Of a DNA stretch of 64,000 nt, positions 33,642 through 43,410 are shown piece after piece (positions within the stretch are counted from its first letter, which is position 1; the number at the start of each line of letters is the position of its first letter). The notes under the pieces are model-generated. The model ran no database searches. It saw only the letters and a list, made by a program, of their open reading frames with translations, and was not told the origin of the DNA. Source of the DNA: Roseateles_B sp041905785 (lineage in GTDB: Bacteria > Pseudomonadota > Gammaproteobacteria > Burkholderiales > Burkholderiaceae_C); the NCBI GenBank assembly GCA_041905785.1, contig JAYRKJ010000006.1, positions 124,001 through 188,000 on the forward strand. Direction: 5' to 3'. Position numbers and translations under genes: made by a program.

Positions 33642-34307
33642 ATGGACTACAGCACCGTCGTCAGCAACAGCAAGGTGACCAACAGCAGCGTGGACGCCAC
33701 CCCCAGTGCCGCCAAGCAGGCCCAGGACACGCAGGACCGCTTCCTCAAGCTGCTGGTCGCGCAGATGAAGAACCAGGACCCCATGAATCCCATGGACAAC
33801 GCGCAGGTCACCTCGCAGATGGCGCAGATCCAGACCGTCACGGGCATCAGCAACCTCAACGACAACATCAAGGCGCTGGGCTCGCAGTTCGGACAGATGC
33901 AGGCGCTGCAAAGCGTCAGCCTGGTCGGCCACGAGGTGCTGGTGCCGGGCAACAGGCTCAGCTGGGACGCGGCCAGCGCCAAGGCACAGGGCTCCTTCGA
34001 GATCGGGAGCCCGGCCGACGCCGTCAAGCTCGAGGTGCTGGCGCCCTCGGGCATGGTGGTCGATACCGTGCAACTGGGCGCGCAGAGTGCCGGCGTGCAC
34101 GACTTCGAATGGAGTTCGGACAAGGTGGACGCCCGCTCCGGCGGCTACTCGTTCCGGATCACGGCCAACAAGGGCGCCACCGTGCTCAGCAGCACCAGCT
34201 ACGCCCACGACAAGGTCGTGGCCGTCAACACCAACGGCAGCAAGCTGCAGTTGCAGCTCCAGACCGTCGGCATGGTCGATTACAGCAGCGTCAAACGGGT
34301 CGACTGA
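33642..34307 (+). CDS. flgD: Flagellar hook-capping protein FlgD
   Basis: A 221-residue hook cap scaffold. The conserved N-terminus has DRFLKLLVAQMKNQDPMNPM (about residues 31-50), followed by the FLGD tudor-like region around 80-150 and a FlgD Ig-like C-terminal part. It directs FlgE polymerisation and is then displaced by FlgK. Spacing to flgC is 17 bp. Confidence 0.96.
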   Translation: MDYSTVVSNSKVTNSSVDATPSAAKQAQDTQDRFLKLLVAQMKNQDPMNPMDNAQVTSQMAQIQTVTGISNLNDNIKALGSQFGQMQALQSVSLVGHEVLVPGNRLSWDAASAKAQGSFEIGSPADAVKLEVLAPSGMVVDTVQLGAQSAGVHDFEWSSDKVDARSGGYSFRITANKGATVLSSTSYAHDKVVAVNTNGSKLQLQLQTVGMVDYSSVKRVD

Positions 34308-34339
34308 CCCCTCGAGCCACTCTCTCTGAAGGACACATC

Positions 34340-35671
34340 ATGGGCTTCCAGCAAGGTCTCTCCGGCCTCAACGCCGCCAGCAAGAACCTCGAGGTGATCG
34401 GGAACAACATCGCCAACGCCAACACCTTCGGCGTCAAGGCCTCGCGCGCCGAGTTCGCCGACGTCTTCGCCGGCGCGCTCAACGGCGCGGGCCAGAACCC
34501 GGTGGGCATCGGCACCAGCCTGGCCTCGGTATCGCAGCAGTTCACGCAGGGCAGCATCAGCACCACCGAGAACCCGATGGACATGGCCATCAACGGCGCA
34601 GGCTTTTTCCAGGTCAGCGACGACAAGAATCCGGTCATGTACTCCCGCAACGGCCAGTTCAAGGTCAGCCGCGAGGGCTTCATCGTCAACAACCAGGGCT
34701 TGAAGCTGCTGGGCTACCCGGCCAACAACACCGGCGTGATCCAGCCGGGCCTGGCCCAGGCCCTGCAACTGCCCACCGCCGGCATCGCGCCTCAGGTCAC
34801 CAAGACGGTGTCCATGGAATTCAACCTGGACTCCCGTGCAAAAGCCACCGCGCCTGGGGGCACCGGCGTGGGCATGAAGCTGAACGATCCGGCGACCTAC
34901 AACAACGCCACCTCCATGACGGTCTACGACGCCAAGGGCCAGGCCGTGGCGCTGACCTTCTACTTCCAGAAAAGCGACCCCACCCCGCCGCCGCCCGATC
35001 CGAGCTCGACCACGACCTGGAACATCTACGCCACGGGCAATGGCAAGCCGCTGGAAGTGGACTCCAACGGCACGCCCACGCCCGTCGACGTCGACGGCAA
35101 CCCCACCTCGCCCTACACCACGCTGGTGTTCTCGGCCTACGACGGCGCCAAGCCCCTGAGCCCAACGGCAGAGATCAACATGGACCTGCCCGTCTCGACG
35201 AACGCGGCCGGGGCGACCACCCTGCCCATCAACGGCATCAAGCTCAACATCCTGAAGTCCTCGGAGGGCGGCGCCAGCTTCGCCGTCACCGACGTCAAGC
35301 AGGACGGCTATGCGCCGGGCCAGCTGTCGGGCATCCAGATCGACAAGTCCGGCATCATCATGGCCCGCTACTCCAACGGCCAGTCCAAGCCGGCCGGCCA
35401 GGTGGAGCTGGCCACCTTCCGCAACACGCAGGGTCTGCAGCCTCTGGGCGGCAACGTCTGGGCCCGGACCTTCGCCTCCGGCGACGCCGTGGTCGGCGTG
35501 CCCGGCGACGGCAATATGGGCGTGCTGCAGTCCGGCGCCCTGGAAGAGTCCAACGTGGACATGACCGCCGAGCTGGTCAATATGGTGACGGCACAGCGCG
35601 TCTACCAGGCCAACGCGCAGAGCATCAAGACCCTGGACCAGGTGCTGCAGACGCTCGTCAACCTGCGGTGA
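34340..35671 (+). CDS. flgE: Flagellar hook protein FlgE
   Basis: A 443-residue hook subunit. The N-terminus MGFQQGLSGLNAASKNLEVI, then GNNIANANTFGVKASRAEF, and the C-terminus ending RVYQANAQSIKTLDQVLQTL are conserved D0/D1 helices. The middle (about 130-360) is the variable surface domain; a Pro/Asp-rich loop PTPPPPDPSS lies near residues 213-222. The frame is open to 34109, but ATG 34340 begins the family sequence. Confidence 0.97.
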   Translation: MGFQQGLSGLNAASKNLEVIGNNIANANTFGVKASRAEFADVFAGALNGAGQNPVGIGTSLASVSQQFTQGSISTTENPMDMAINGAGFFQVSDDKNPVMYSRNGQFKVSREGFIVNNQGLKLLGYPANNTGVIQPGLAQALQLPTAGIAPQVTKTVSMEFNLDSRAKATAPGGTGVGMKLNDPATYNNATSMTVYDAKGQAVALTFYFQKSDPTPPPPDPSSTTTWNIYATGNGKPLEVDSNGTPTPVDVDGNPTSPYTTLVFSAYDGAKPLSPTAEINMDLPVSTNAAGATTLPINGIKLNILKSSEGGASFAVTDVKQDGYAPGQLSGIQIDKSGIIMARYSNGQSKPAGQVELATFRNTQGLQPLGGNVWARTFASGDAVVGVPGDGNMGVLQSGALEESNVDMTAELVNMVTAQRVYQANAQSIKTLDQVLQTLVNLR

Positions 35672-35699
35672 CGCCCTTCATTCCTGAGCGGGGATTGCC

Positions 35700-36434
35700 A
35701 TGGACCGCATGATCTACCTGTCGATGGCCGGCGCGAAGGCCGCCATGCAGCGCCAGGACGTGCTGGCCAACAACCTGGCCAATGTTTCCACCAACGGCTT
35801 TCGCGCCGAGCTGGCGGCCTTTCGCGCCGTGCCCGTGCGCGGCGATGGCGCGAGCACGCGCGCCTATGCGCTGGAAACGACCCTAGGCTACAACCCGGAC
35901 CCCGGCGTGATCAGCGCAACGGGCCGCAACCTGGACGTCGCCATGCGTGACAACGCCTGGCTGGCCGTGCAGGGCCTGGACGGCACCGAGGCCTACACGC
36001 GAGCCGGCTCTCTGGACGTCAGCAGCGAAGGCCTGCTGGTGCTGCGCAACGGCCTGCAGGTGCTGGGCGATGGCGGCCCCATCAATGTGCCGCCCAACAG
36101 CGAGCTGAGCATCGGCAGCGACGGCACCATCACCGCCAAGGGCGCGACCGGCAAGCCCACCGCGATCGGCCGTCTCAAGCTGGTGACGCCGACCGCCGAC
36201 ACGCCGCTGACCCGCGGCACCGACGGCCTGTTCCGCGCCGCCAACGGCGACCTGCCGGCCGACCAGAGCGCACGGCTGCAGGACGGCGCGCTGGAGGGCT
36301 CCAACGTCAGCGCCGTCGAGACCATGGTCAGCATGATCGCCGCCGCCCGCCAGTTCGAGCAGCAGATGAAGCTGCTGCAGATTGCCCAGACCCAGGGACA
36401 GACCAGCGCCAAGCTGCTGTCCAACAACAGCTGA
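35700..36434 (+). CDS. flgF: Flagellar basal-body rod protein FlgF
   Basis: A 244-residue rod protein: MDRMIYLSMAGAKAAMQRQD, VLANNLANVSTNGFRAELAA and the C-terminal GSNVSAVETMVSMIAAARQF. Shares the flagellar basal-body rod fold with FlgG, the next gene, and is located between flgE and flgG as usual. Confidence 0.97.
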   Translation: MDRMIYLSMAGAKAAMQRQDVLANNLANVSTNGFRAELAAFRAVPVRGDGASTRAYALETTLGYNPDPGVISATGRNLDVAMRDNAWLAVQGLDGTEAYTRAGSLDVSSEGLLVLRNGLQVLGDGGPINVPPNSELSIGSDGTITAKGATGKPTAIGRLKLVTPTADTPLTRGTDGLFRAANGDLPADQSARLQDGALEGSNVSAVETMVSMIAAARQFEQQMKLLQIAQTQGQTSAKLLSNNS

Positions 36435-36461
36435 CGCGCTCGGCTTGAGAAGGACCCCGCC

Positions 36462-37244
36462 ATGATTCGCTCCCTCTGGATCGCCAAGACCGGCATGGAG
36501 GCCCAGCAGACGCAGCTGGACAACATCTCCCACAACCTGGCCAACGTGGGCACCAACGGCTTCAAGCGCAGCCACGCGGTGTTCGAGGATCTGATCTACC
36601 AGAACCTGCGCCAGAGCGGAGCCAACACGACGGAGCAGACCCAGCTTCCGACCGGCCTGCAACTGGGGCTGGGGGTGCGCACCGTGGCCACCTCGCGCAA
36701 CTTCAGCCAGGGCAGCCTGCAGCAGACCACCGGCAACTTCGACCTGGCGATCAAGGGCAACGGCTTCTTCCAGGTCCAGATGCCTGACGGCACCACGGCC
36801 TACACCCGCGACGGCGGCTTCCAGCTTGATGCCAATGGTCAGATCGTGACCAACAACGGCTACACGGTGATGCCGGGCATCACCGTGCCGGCCAATGCCC
36901 AGAGCGTCACCATCGGCCAGGACGGGACCGTGAGCGTGATGCTGCCGGCCCAGACCCAGCCTCAGACACTGGGGCAGATCCAGTTGGCCAACTTCGTCAA
37001 TCCGGCCGGCCTGGAGCCCAAGGGCCAGAACCTCTTCGCCGAGACCGCGTCCTCCGGCACGCCCAATGCGGGGGCGCCCAACGCCAACGGCATGGGCGCC
37101 ATCCAGCAGGGCTTCGTGGAGACCTCCAACGTCAACGTGGTCGAGGAACTGGTCCAGATGATCCAGACCCAGCGGGCCTACGAGCTGAATTCCAAGGCCG
37201 TACAGACCTCCGACCAGATGCTGCAGAAGCTGGCGCAGATCTGA
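36462..37244 (+). CDS. flgG: Flagellar distal rod protein FlgG
   Basis: A 260-residue distal rod protein. MIRSLWIAKTGMEAQQTQLD, NISHNLANVGTNGFKRSHAV and the C-terminal TSNVNVVEELVQMIQTQRAY are diagnostic, and the length is the family standard. The FlgG insert that stiffens the rod falls near residues 45-60. Confidence 0.98.
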   Translation: MIRSLWIAKTGMEAQQTQLDNISHNLANVGTNGFKRSHAVFEDLIYQNLRQSGANTTEQTQLPTGLQLGLGVRTVATSRNFSQGSLQQTTGNFDLAIKGNGFFQVQMPDGTTAYTRDGGFQLDANGQIVTNNGYTVMPGITVPANAQSVTIGQDGTVSVMLPAQTQPQTLGQIQLANFVNPAGLEPKGQNLFAETASSGTPNAGAPNANGMGAIQQGFVETSNVNVVEELVQMIQTQRAYELNSKAVQTSDQMLQKLAQI

Positions 37245-37280
37245 GTCCTGAGCATTGACCGCAGCGATTGAGAGGCCCCC

Positions 37281-37961
37281 ATGCGCGCCCCATATTCCGC
37301 CCTGCCCCTGCTGGCGACATTGAGCCTGCTGGGCGGCTGCGCCAGCACCCTGACGATGCCGCAGGTCGAGATGCAGAACACCCCCGTGGTGCAGCTGCCC
37401 GCCGTCGCGCCGCAACCGGCCCTGAACGGCGCCATCTACCAGGCAGCCAGCTACCGCCCCCTCTTCGAGGACCATCGCGCGCGCCTGGTGGGCGACACGC
37501 TGACGGTGCAGATCGCCGAGAAGGTCAGCGCCAGCCAGTCGTCCACGAGCGAACTGGCCAAGAGCGGTGACCTGAGCGGCAGCCTGAGCGCCCTGCCCGG
37601 CGTCAGCAGCAACAGCTTCGGCCGGGCGTCGGTCGGCGGCACCTCGTCCAACAAATCGGCCGGCAAGGGCGCCAACCAGAACACCAACGAGTTCACCGGC
37701 ACGGTCACCGCCATCGTGACGGCGGTGCTGCCCAATGGGCATCTGCTGATCATCGCCGAGAAGCAGATCGGGGTGAACCAGAACGTCGATGTGCTGCGCT
37801 TCTCGGGCCAGGTGGACCCGCGCGCCATCCAGCAGGGCAACACCATTCCCTCGACCGCCATCGCCAACGTGCGCATCGAGCAGCGCGGGCGCGGTGCGCC
37901 GGCGCAGGCCCACGGAATAGGCTGGCTGTCGCGTTTCTTTTTGAGTCTTTCGCCGGTCTAA
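37281..37961 (+). CDS. flgH: Flagellar L-ring lipoprotein FlgH
   Basis: A 226-residue outer-membrane lipoprotein forming the L-ring. The signal peptide ends in LLGGC (lipobox, Cys at about residue 20). Conserved segments include RLVGDTLTVQIAEKVSASQS and GHLLIIAEKQIGVNQNVDVL. Lies between flgG and flgI. Confidence 0.96.
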   Translation: MRAPYSALPLLATLSLLGGCASTLTMPQVEMQNTPVVQLPAVAPQPALNGAIYQAASYRPLFEDHRARLVGDTLTVQIAEKVSASQSSTSELAKSGDLSGSLSALPGVSSNSFGRASVGGTSSNKSAGKGANQNTNEFTGTVTAIVTAVLPNGHLLIIAEKQIGVNQNVDVLRFSGQVDPRAIQQGNTIPSTAIANVRIEQRGRGAPAQAHGIGWLSRFFLSLSPV

Positions 37962-38003
37962 AGTTTTCGCACAATGGGTCGCAAGGCTTCACCTGCGACC
38001 ATC

Positions 38004-39110
38004 ATGTCCACCACCACCGTTCTGCGCCTCCTGCTTGCCGCCCTGTTGTTCGCGGCGGGCTCGGCCGAGGCGGTGCGCCTCAAGGAAGTGGCCGCCGTCC
38101 AGGGCGTGCGCTCCAACCCGCTCACCGGCTATGGCCTGATCGTGGGCCTGGACGGCACCGGCGACCAGACCACCCAGGCGCCCTTCACCGGCCAGAGCCT
38201 GCAAGCCATGCTGCAGCAGTTCGGCGTGATCCTGCCCCAGGGCGTGACCATGCAGCCGCGCAATATCGCGGCGGTGATGGTGACGGCGCAACTGCCCCCC
38301 TTCGCCCAACCCGGGCAGACGCTGGACATCGCCGTGTCTTCCATCGGCAATGCCAAGAGCCTGCGCGGCGGCACGCTGATCGCCACGCCACTGCGCGGCG
38401 CCGACGGCCAGATCTACGCCATGGCCCAGGGCAACCTCATCGTCGGCGGCGCCGGTGCTTCCGCAGGGGGCGCCAAGGTGCAGATCAACCATCTCAGCGC
38501 CGGCCGCATTCCCGGCGGGGCCACCGTGGAGCGCGCCGTGCCCACGCCGCTCGCCTTGGGTGACGCGATCCAGCTCGACCTGAATGCCGCCGACTTCGCC
38601 ACCGCCCGCGCCGTTGCGCGTGCCATCAACAAGGCCAAGGGGACCGGTGTGGCCCAGGCCCTGGATGGCCGGGTGGTGCGCGTCAAGGCTCCCACCGACA
38701 GCGACGAGCGCGTCGCCTTCCTGGCCGATCTGGAGGAGTTGCCCATCGAGATGGCTGCCCCGGCGGCCCGGGTCGTGATCAATGCGCGCACAGGTTCGGT
38801 GGTGATGAACCAGGCCGTGACCATCGGCAGCTGCGCGGTGGCGCACGGCAGCCTTTCGGTCACCATCACCAGCACGCCCCAGGTCAGCCAGCCCGGCGCC
38901 CTTTCCGGCGGGCAGACCGTGGTGACAGAAAAGACCGATATCGCGATCCGCCAGGAGCCGGGCCCCTTGATCCAGCTGCCCGCCAGCGCCAAGCTGTCGG
39001 ACGTGGTCAAGGCGCTCAGCGCACTGGGCGCGACGCCGCAGGACCTGCTGGCCATCCTGCAAGCGATGAAAACCGCCGGCGCGCTGAATGCTGAGCTCGA
39101 GGTGATCTGA
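38004..39110 (+). CDS. flgI: Flagellar P-ring protein FlgI
   Basis: A 368-residue periplasmic protein. Residues 1-23 form a signal peptide (LLLAALLFAAGSAEA). It is followed by VRLKEVAAVQGVRSNPLTGY and GLIVGLDGTGDQTTQAPFTG, which are family hallmarks. It forms the P-ring in the peptidoglycan with help from FlgA. The frame begins at 37974, but ATG 38004 directly precedes the signal peptide. Confidence 0.97.
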   Translation: MSTTTVLRLLLAALLFAAGSAEAVRLKEVAAVQGVRSNPLTGYGLIVGLDGTGDQTTQAPFTGQSLQAMLQQFGVILPQGVTMQPRNIAAVMVTAQLPPFAQPGQTLDIAVSSIGNAKSLRGGTLIATPLRGADGQIYAMAQGNLIVGGAGASAGGAKVQINHLSAGRIPGGATVERAVPTPLALGDAIQLDLNAADFATARAVARAINKAKGTGVAQALDGRVVRVKAPTDSDERVAFLADLEELPIEMAAPAARVVINARTGSVVMNQAVTIGSCAVAHGSLSVTITSTPQVSQPGALSGGQTVVTEKTDIAIRQEPGPLIQLPASAKLSDVVKALSALGATPQDLLAILQAMKTAGALNAELEVI

Positions 39111-39135
39111 TGAGTCCCGCCCTACCGGCTTCGCC

Positions 39136-39176
39136 TGCCCCCTCAGCGGGGCACGCCCGTGGGACCGGAAGCGCCG
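39136..39176. repeat. GC-rich hairpin repeat between flgI and flgJ
   Basis: TGCCCC-CTCAGC-GGGGCA hairpin at 39136-39153, followed by CGCCCGTGGG and GGAAGCGCCGG. It lies in the only long gap (138 bp) of the flgB-flgL run. Composition and layout resemble the repeat inside the HerA-like gene; relation to it is suggestive, not proven. No T-run follows, so it is not a simple terminator. Confidence 0.45.
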
Positions 39177-39248
39177 GATCCTCGGGCGCGGCCCGGACCG
39201 AATGGCTGCCCGCGCCGAAAGCGCGGCCGGCCATCGTGGAGACTTGCC

Positions 39249-40109
39249 ATGCGATTTAATCCGCCCACGCTCAGCGGCAACAGCCTGAGCACCGACACGC
39301 GCTCGCTGGACGCCCTGCGGGCCTCCGCCGCACGCGACCCCAAGGCCAGCATCCGCGAGACGGCCAAGCAGTTCGAGTCCCTCTTCATGCAGGAGGTGAT
39401 GAAGAGCATGCGCGCCGCCACGTTGTCCTCGGGCATGCTGGACAACGCCGGCTCGCAGATGGGCACGGAGATGCTGGACCAGCAGTTCGCCACCAAGATG
39501 ACCGGTCTGCCCGGCGGCCTCTCCGAGGCCATCACCCGCCAGCTGCAGCGCCAGATGGGCATCAACGCCGAGACCGACAAGACCGCCGGCGCCCAGGCAC
39601 TGCCGCAGCTCGCGAAGAAGAACGTGGCGCCGCATGTGCAGGACTTCATCCTCAAGCACGACGGCGCCGCCAAGGAGGCGCAGGCCAGCACCGGCATCCC
39701 CGCCTCCTTCATGATCGCCCAGGCAGCCCATGAGTCCGCCTGGGGCCGGCGCGAGATCCTCAACAAGGACGGCAGCAGCGCGCACAACATCTTCGGCATC
39801 AAGGCCACGCCGGGCTGGACCGGCAAGACCACCGAGGTGCAGACCACCGAATACATCGACGGCCGTCTGCAAAAGGTGACGGCCCGCTTCCGCGCCTACG
39901 ACAGCTATGCCGAGGCCTTCAAGGACTACGCCCGGCTGCTCAGCAGCAACGAACGCTACAAGGACGTGGTGGCCAAGGCCGGCAGCGGCAACGCCGAGAC
40001 CTTCGCCCAGGGCCTGCAGAAGGCCGGCTATGCCACCGACCCCGACTACGCCGTCAAGCTGGCGAAGACCATCCACACCACGGTGCGCGTGCAGCGCGCC
40101 ATGGCCTGA
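39249..40109 (+). CDS. flgJ: Flagellar rod-assembly protein/muramidase FlgJ
   Basis: A 286-residue two-domain protein. The N-terminal rod-cap domain (about 20-105) has AKQFESLFMQEVMKSMRAAT. The C-terminal glucosaminidase domain (about 135-286) has SFMIAQAAHESAWGRREI with the catalytic Glu, and NIFGIKA. It opens the peptidoglycan for the rod. The frame is open to 39159; ATG 39249 has GGAG just upstream and starts the family-like sequence. Confidence 0.96.
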   Translation: MRFNPPTLSGNSLSTDTRSLDALRASAARDPKASIRETAKQFESLFMQEVMKSMRAATLSSGMLDNAGSQMGTEMLDQQFATKMTGLPGGLSEAITRQLQRQMGINAETDKTAGAQALPQLAKKNVAPHVQDFILKHDGAAKEAQASTGIPASFMIAQAAHESAWGRREILNKDGSSAHNIFGIKATPGWTGKTTEVQTTEYIDGRLQKVTARFRAYDSYAEAFKDYARLLSSNERYKDVVAKAGSGNAETFAQGLQKAGYATDPDYAVKLAKTIHTTVRVQRAMA

Positions 40110-40150
40110 GCGGCAGCCGCCGCCCCGCCAACGGAATCGAGGACTGAACC

Positions 40151-42151
40151 ATGGGCAACTCCGCACTGATGTCGCTGGGCATGCGGGCCATGTTCGCCAA
40201 CCAGGCGGCGCTGCAGGTCATCGGTCAGAACATCGCCAACGCCAACACGCAGGGCTACTCGCGCCAATCGGTGCAGCTCACCACGCCTGAGGGCCAGTAC
40301 ACGGGCGCCGGCTACTTCGGCAAAGGCGTGATCGTCGAAACCGTCACGCGCTCCTACAACGCCTTTCTGACGGCCAATGCCGCCTCGACCAAGTCGACGG
40401 CCTATATGGACCAGACGCACCTGGAGCAGCTCACCCAGCTCGAAAAGCTGTTTCCCACCGGCGACCAGGGCCTGGGCTATGCCTCCAGCCAGTTCCTCAA
40501 CGCCATGGTGGACGTCACGAGCCGCCCCAACGATCCGTCCGCGCGGCAAGTGGTGCTGGGCCGGGCGCAGGAGCTGGCCGCCCGCTTCTCCGCCGCCGGT
40601 CAGCAGCTGCAGCAACTGCAGGCCGGTGTCGTCAGCGACATGGGAGCAACGGTCGATGTCATCAACCAGCTCTCCAAGCAGATCGCGGCGGCCAACGACC
40701 AGGTGTCACGCTCCATCGGCAACGGCCACACCGCCAACGACCTGCTGGACAAACGTGACCAACTGATCAACCAGCTCAGCCAGTACGTGGCCATCACCAC
40801 GCTTGGGCAGTCCGACGGCAGCGTCGGCATCTTCATCGGCGGCGGCCAACGGCTGGTGCTGGGATCGGACGCACAGGCCCTGCAGGTCGACACCGACACC
40901 TACGATCCCATGAAGGCCAGCGTCAGCATCGTGGACGCCAGCGGCACCCGCAAGCTCGACGAAAACATCCTGTCGGGCGGGTCACTGAGCGCCTTGATGA
41001 AGTACCAGAACCATGACATCCAGGACGCGCGCAACCTGCTCGGCCAGATCGCCACGGCAATGGTGACCCGCGTGAATGACCAGCAGGCACTTGGCTGGAC
41101 GCAGACCAATCCACCGGGCCCGGGCAACCCCATCTTCGCCATTGCGCCGCCACTGGCCCTGCCGGCCGACACGAACGCCCGCAATCCCGACGGCACCTTC
41201 TCGGCCAAGATTCAGCTGACCATCACGAACGCCACGATGGTGCAGGCCAGCTCCTACCGGCTGGAGCCGGACGCCGCCAGCCCAGGCAACTACAAACTCA
41301 CCCGGCTCTCCGACGGCCTCGTGCGGACGGTGGCCGACGGCGACACGGTGGACGGGTTCAAGATTGATCTGCTCGGCAGCCCGCTGGCCTCCACCGACAC
41401 CTTCCTGCTCGAGCCCGTGGCCCAGGCCTCCGTGGGCATGCGGCGCTCGCTGGACCAGACCACCGGAATCGCCGCCGCGTCCCCCGTCAGCGCCACCACC
41501 GATGTCAACAACAAGGGCACGGTCAGCGTGGACGCCATGTATGCGGTCAACAACAAGCTCGACCTCAGCAAGACGCCCGCCCGCCTGGTGTTTGGCTCGC
41601 CCAGCGCCACCGTCCCCAACGGCGTGGACTACACGCTCACGCTGTCCGACAGCAGCACGCTCACGGGCACCTGGACGCCGGGCACCCCCATTGGCAACCA
41701 GCCCACGGCCGTGCCGCCCATCGACCTCGGTTTCGAACTCAGTCTGGCCGGCGTCCCCAAGGTGGGTGACGCCGTGGACATCACGACCACCAAGTTCCCC
41801 GCCAGCAACAACGGCAATGCCAAGGCCTTCCTGAACATCCAGAAGGAAGCCTTTGTCGGCCAGCGGCTCCTGCCCGACGGCAGCATCGCACCTGGCTCCA
41901 CCATCAACGATGCCTACGCCGCCGCGATGTCCGAGATCGGTTCCCGCGTGCAGGGGGCGCAGTACCTCAGCAAGGTGTCCGGCGCCGTGGCGGCCGACGC
42001 CGAAGCCAACCGCGCCGGGCAGGCCGGGGTGAACCTGGATGAAGAGGCCGCACGCCTGATGCAGTACCAGCAGGGCTACCAGGCGGCGGCCAAGGTGCTG
42101 CAGACCGCGCAGACCGTCTTTGCCGAGCTGCTGACGCTGACCCAGCGCTGA
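40151..42151 (+). CDS. flgK: Flagellar hook-associated protein 1 FlgK
   Basis: A 666-residue hook-filament junction protein. The N-terminus has MGNSALMSLGMRAMFANQAA and IGQNIANANTQGYSRQS; the C-terminus ends GVNLDEEAARLMQYQQGYQA AAKVLQ, the conserved D0 helix (written here in two parts). The length is slightly above the enteric form, with the extra residues in the variable middle. FlgN is its likely chaperone. Confidence 0.97.
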   Translation: MGNSALMSLGMRAMFANQAALQVIGQNIANANTQGYSRQSVQLTTPEGQYTGAGYFGKGVIVETVTRSYNAFLTANAASTKSTAYMDQTHLEQLTQLEKLFPTGDQGLGYASSQFLNAMVDVTSRPNDPSARQVVLGRAQELAARFSAAGQQLQQLQAGVVSDMGATVDVINQLSKQIAAANDQVSRSIGNGHTANDLLDKRDQLINQLSQYVAITTLGQSDGSVGIFIGGGQRLVLGSDAQALQVDTDTYDPMKASVSIVDASGTRKLDENILSGGSLSALMKYQNHDIQDARNLLGQIATAMVTRVNDQQALGWTQTNPPGPGNPIFAIAPPLALPADTNARNPDGTFSAKIQLTITNATMVQASSYRLEPDAASPGNYKLTRLSDGLVRTVADGDTVDGFKIDLLGSPLASTDTFLLEPVAQASVGMRRSLDQTTGIAAASPVSATTDVNNKGTVSVDAMYAVNNKLDLSKTPARLVFGSPSATVPNGVDYTLTLSDSSTLTGTWTPGTPIGNQPTAVPPIDLGFELSLAGVPKVGDAVDITTTKFPASNNGNAKAFLNIQKEAFVGQRLLPDGSIAPGSTINDAYAAAMSEIGSRVQGAQYLSKVSGAVAADAEANRAGQAGVNLDEEAARLMQYQQGYQAAAKVLQTAQTVFAELLTLTQR

Positions 42152-42178
42152 AGCACCCACGCCTGAAGAGGTATCCGC

Positions 42179-43390
42179 ATGAGACTTGCCACCATCAACG
42201 TGTTCGATGCCGGCATCGCCGATCTCCAGTCCCGCCAGGAGCGGCTGCAGGCGACCCAGCAGCGGCTGACTTCCGGCAAGCGCGTCGAGCGTGCCAGCGA
42301 CGACCCGACCGGCGCGGCCCGCTCCGAGCGTGCGCTGGCCACCATGGGGCGCGTGGACGCCAACCAGCGCGCCCTGGAGGCCAGCCGCAACGGCATGACC
42401 CTGATCGAAGGCGCGCTGGGCGACGCCAACGAGATCCTGCAGCAGATCCGCGAAACCATGGTGGCGGCCGGCAACGCCACCTACAGCGACTCCGAACGCA
42501 ACAGCCTGGCCAACAAGATCGAAGGCCTGCGCGGGCAGCTGCTGTCCATCGCCAACCGCGCCGACGGCAGCGGCGGCTATCTGTTCTCCGGACAGGGCTC
42601 GGGCAATCCGCCCTTCCTGGACACGGCCACCGGCGTGGTCTACAGCGGCTCCGCCGGCCAGATCCAGACCGGCAATCTGGACAACTTCCCCCTGACCGTC
42701 GACGGCCGCATGACCTGGGAGCAGGCCCGCAGCGGCAACGGGAGCTTCGTGACCTCCGACCTGCCCAACAGCATCACTGGCGGGCCGGCCAAGTCCTGGA
42801 TCGACGCCGGTCGCGTGATCAATCCCGCGGCCTTGACGGGCGACAACTACAAGATCTCGATCACCGGCACCGGTCCCGGCGCCACCTATACCGTCACCGA
42901 CACGACAACGGGCGGTGTTGTGACATCTGGCACCTTTGCCTCGGGCAAGAGCATCGAGTTCGACGGAATGTCCATGACACTGTCGGGCACGGCCGCGGAC
43001 GGCGACGAATTCCAGATCCTGCCGGCAGCCAGCACGCTCAGAATCTTCGACGTGCTGGACGGTGCCGTCGCCGACCTGCGCCAGACCAATCGAACGGGTA
43101 TCCAGATCGTGCAAAGCAATGTCATGTCCGTCCGCGACCTGGACGCCTCCATTGCCAACCTGCAGAATGTGCGAAGCCAGGTCGGCGAACGTCTGAACAA
43201 TCTTGATGGCACCGAAACCCGTCTGGCCGCGCTGAAGCAGTACAACGAAGCCGAGAAATCCGCCGCCGAAGACCTCGACATGACCCGGGCCATCTCCGAC
43301 TTCCAGAACCAGCAGACGGGCTACGAAGCGGCGCTCAAGGCCTACGCAACCGTGCAGCGCATGTCCCTCTTCGACTATCTACGCAACTGA
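42179..43390 (+). CDS. flgL: Flagellar hook-associated protein 3 FlgL
   Basis: A 403-residue junction protein of the flagellin superfamily. The N-terminal helix contains LQATQQRLTSGKRVERASDD and the C-terminal helices contain DLDMTRAISDFQNQQTGYEA. The variable middle is Gly/Thr-rich beta sequence. Last gene of the flgB-flgL run; the HDOD gene starts 20 bp later on the same strand, so read-through is likely. Confidence 0.97.
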   Translation: MRLATINVFDAGIADLQSRQERLQATQQRLTSGKRVERASDDPTGAARSERALATMGRVDANQRALEASRNGMTLIEGALGDANEILQQIRETMVAAGNATYSDSERNSLANKIEGLRGQLLSIANRADGSGGYLFSGQGSGNPPFLDTATGVVYSGSAGQIQTGNLDNFPLTVDGRMTWEQARSGNGSFVTSDLPNSITGGPAKSWIDAGRVINPAALTGDNYKISITGTGPGATYTVTDTTTGGVVTSGTFASGKSIEFDGMSMTLSGTAADGDEFQILPAASTLRIFDVLDGAVADLRQTNRTGIQIVQSNVMSVRDLDASIANLQNVRSQVGERLNNLDGTETRLAALKQYNEAEKSAAEDLDMTRAISDFQNQQTGYEAALKAYATVQRMSLFDYLRN

Positions 43391-43410
43391 CCCCCAAGCA
43401 GAACGCCCGC

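Noticed and set aside
39159..39248. Upstream extension of FlgJ
   Set aside because: The extra 30 residues are repeat-derived Pro/Arg/Gly sequence; ATG 39249 with GGAG fits the family start.
35883..43114. Long minus-strand open frames across flgF to flgL
   Set aside because: All are antisense to well-conserved flagellar genes and have low-complexity His/Gly/Val/Gln-rich translations.
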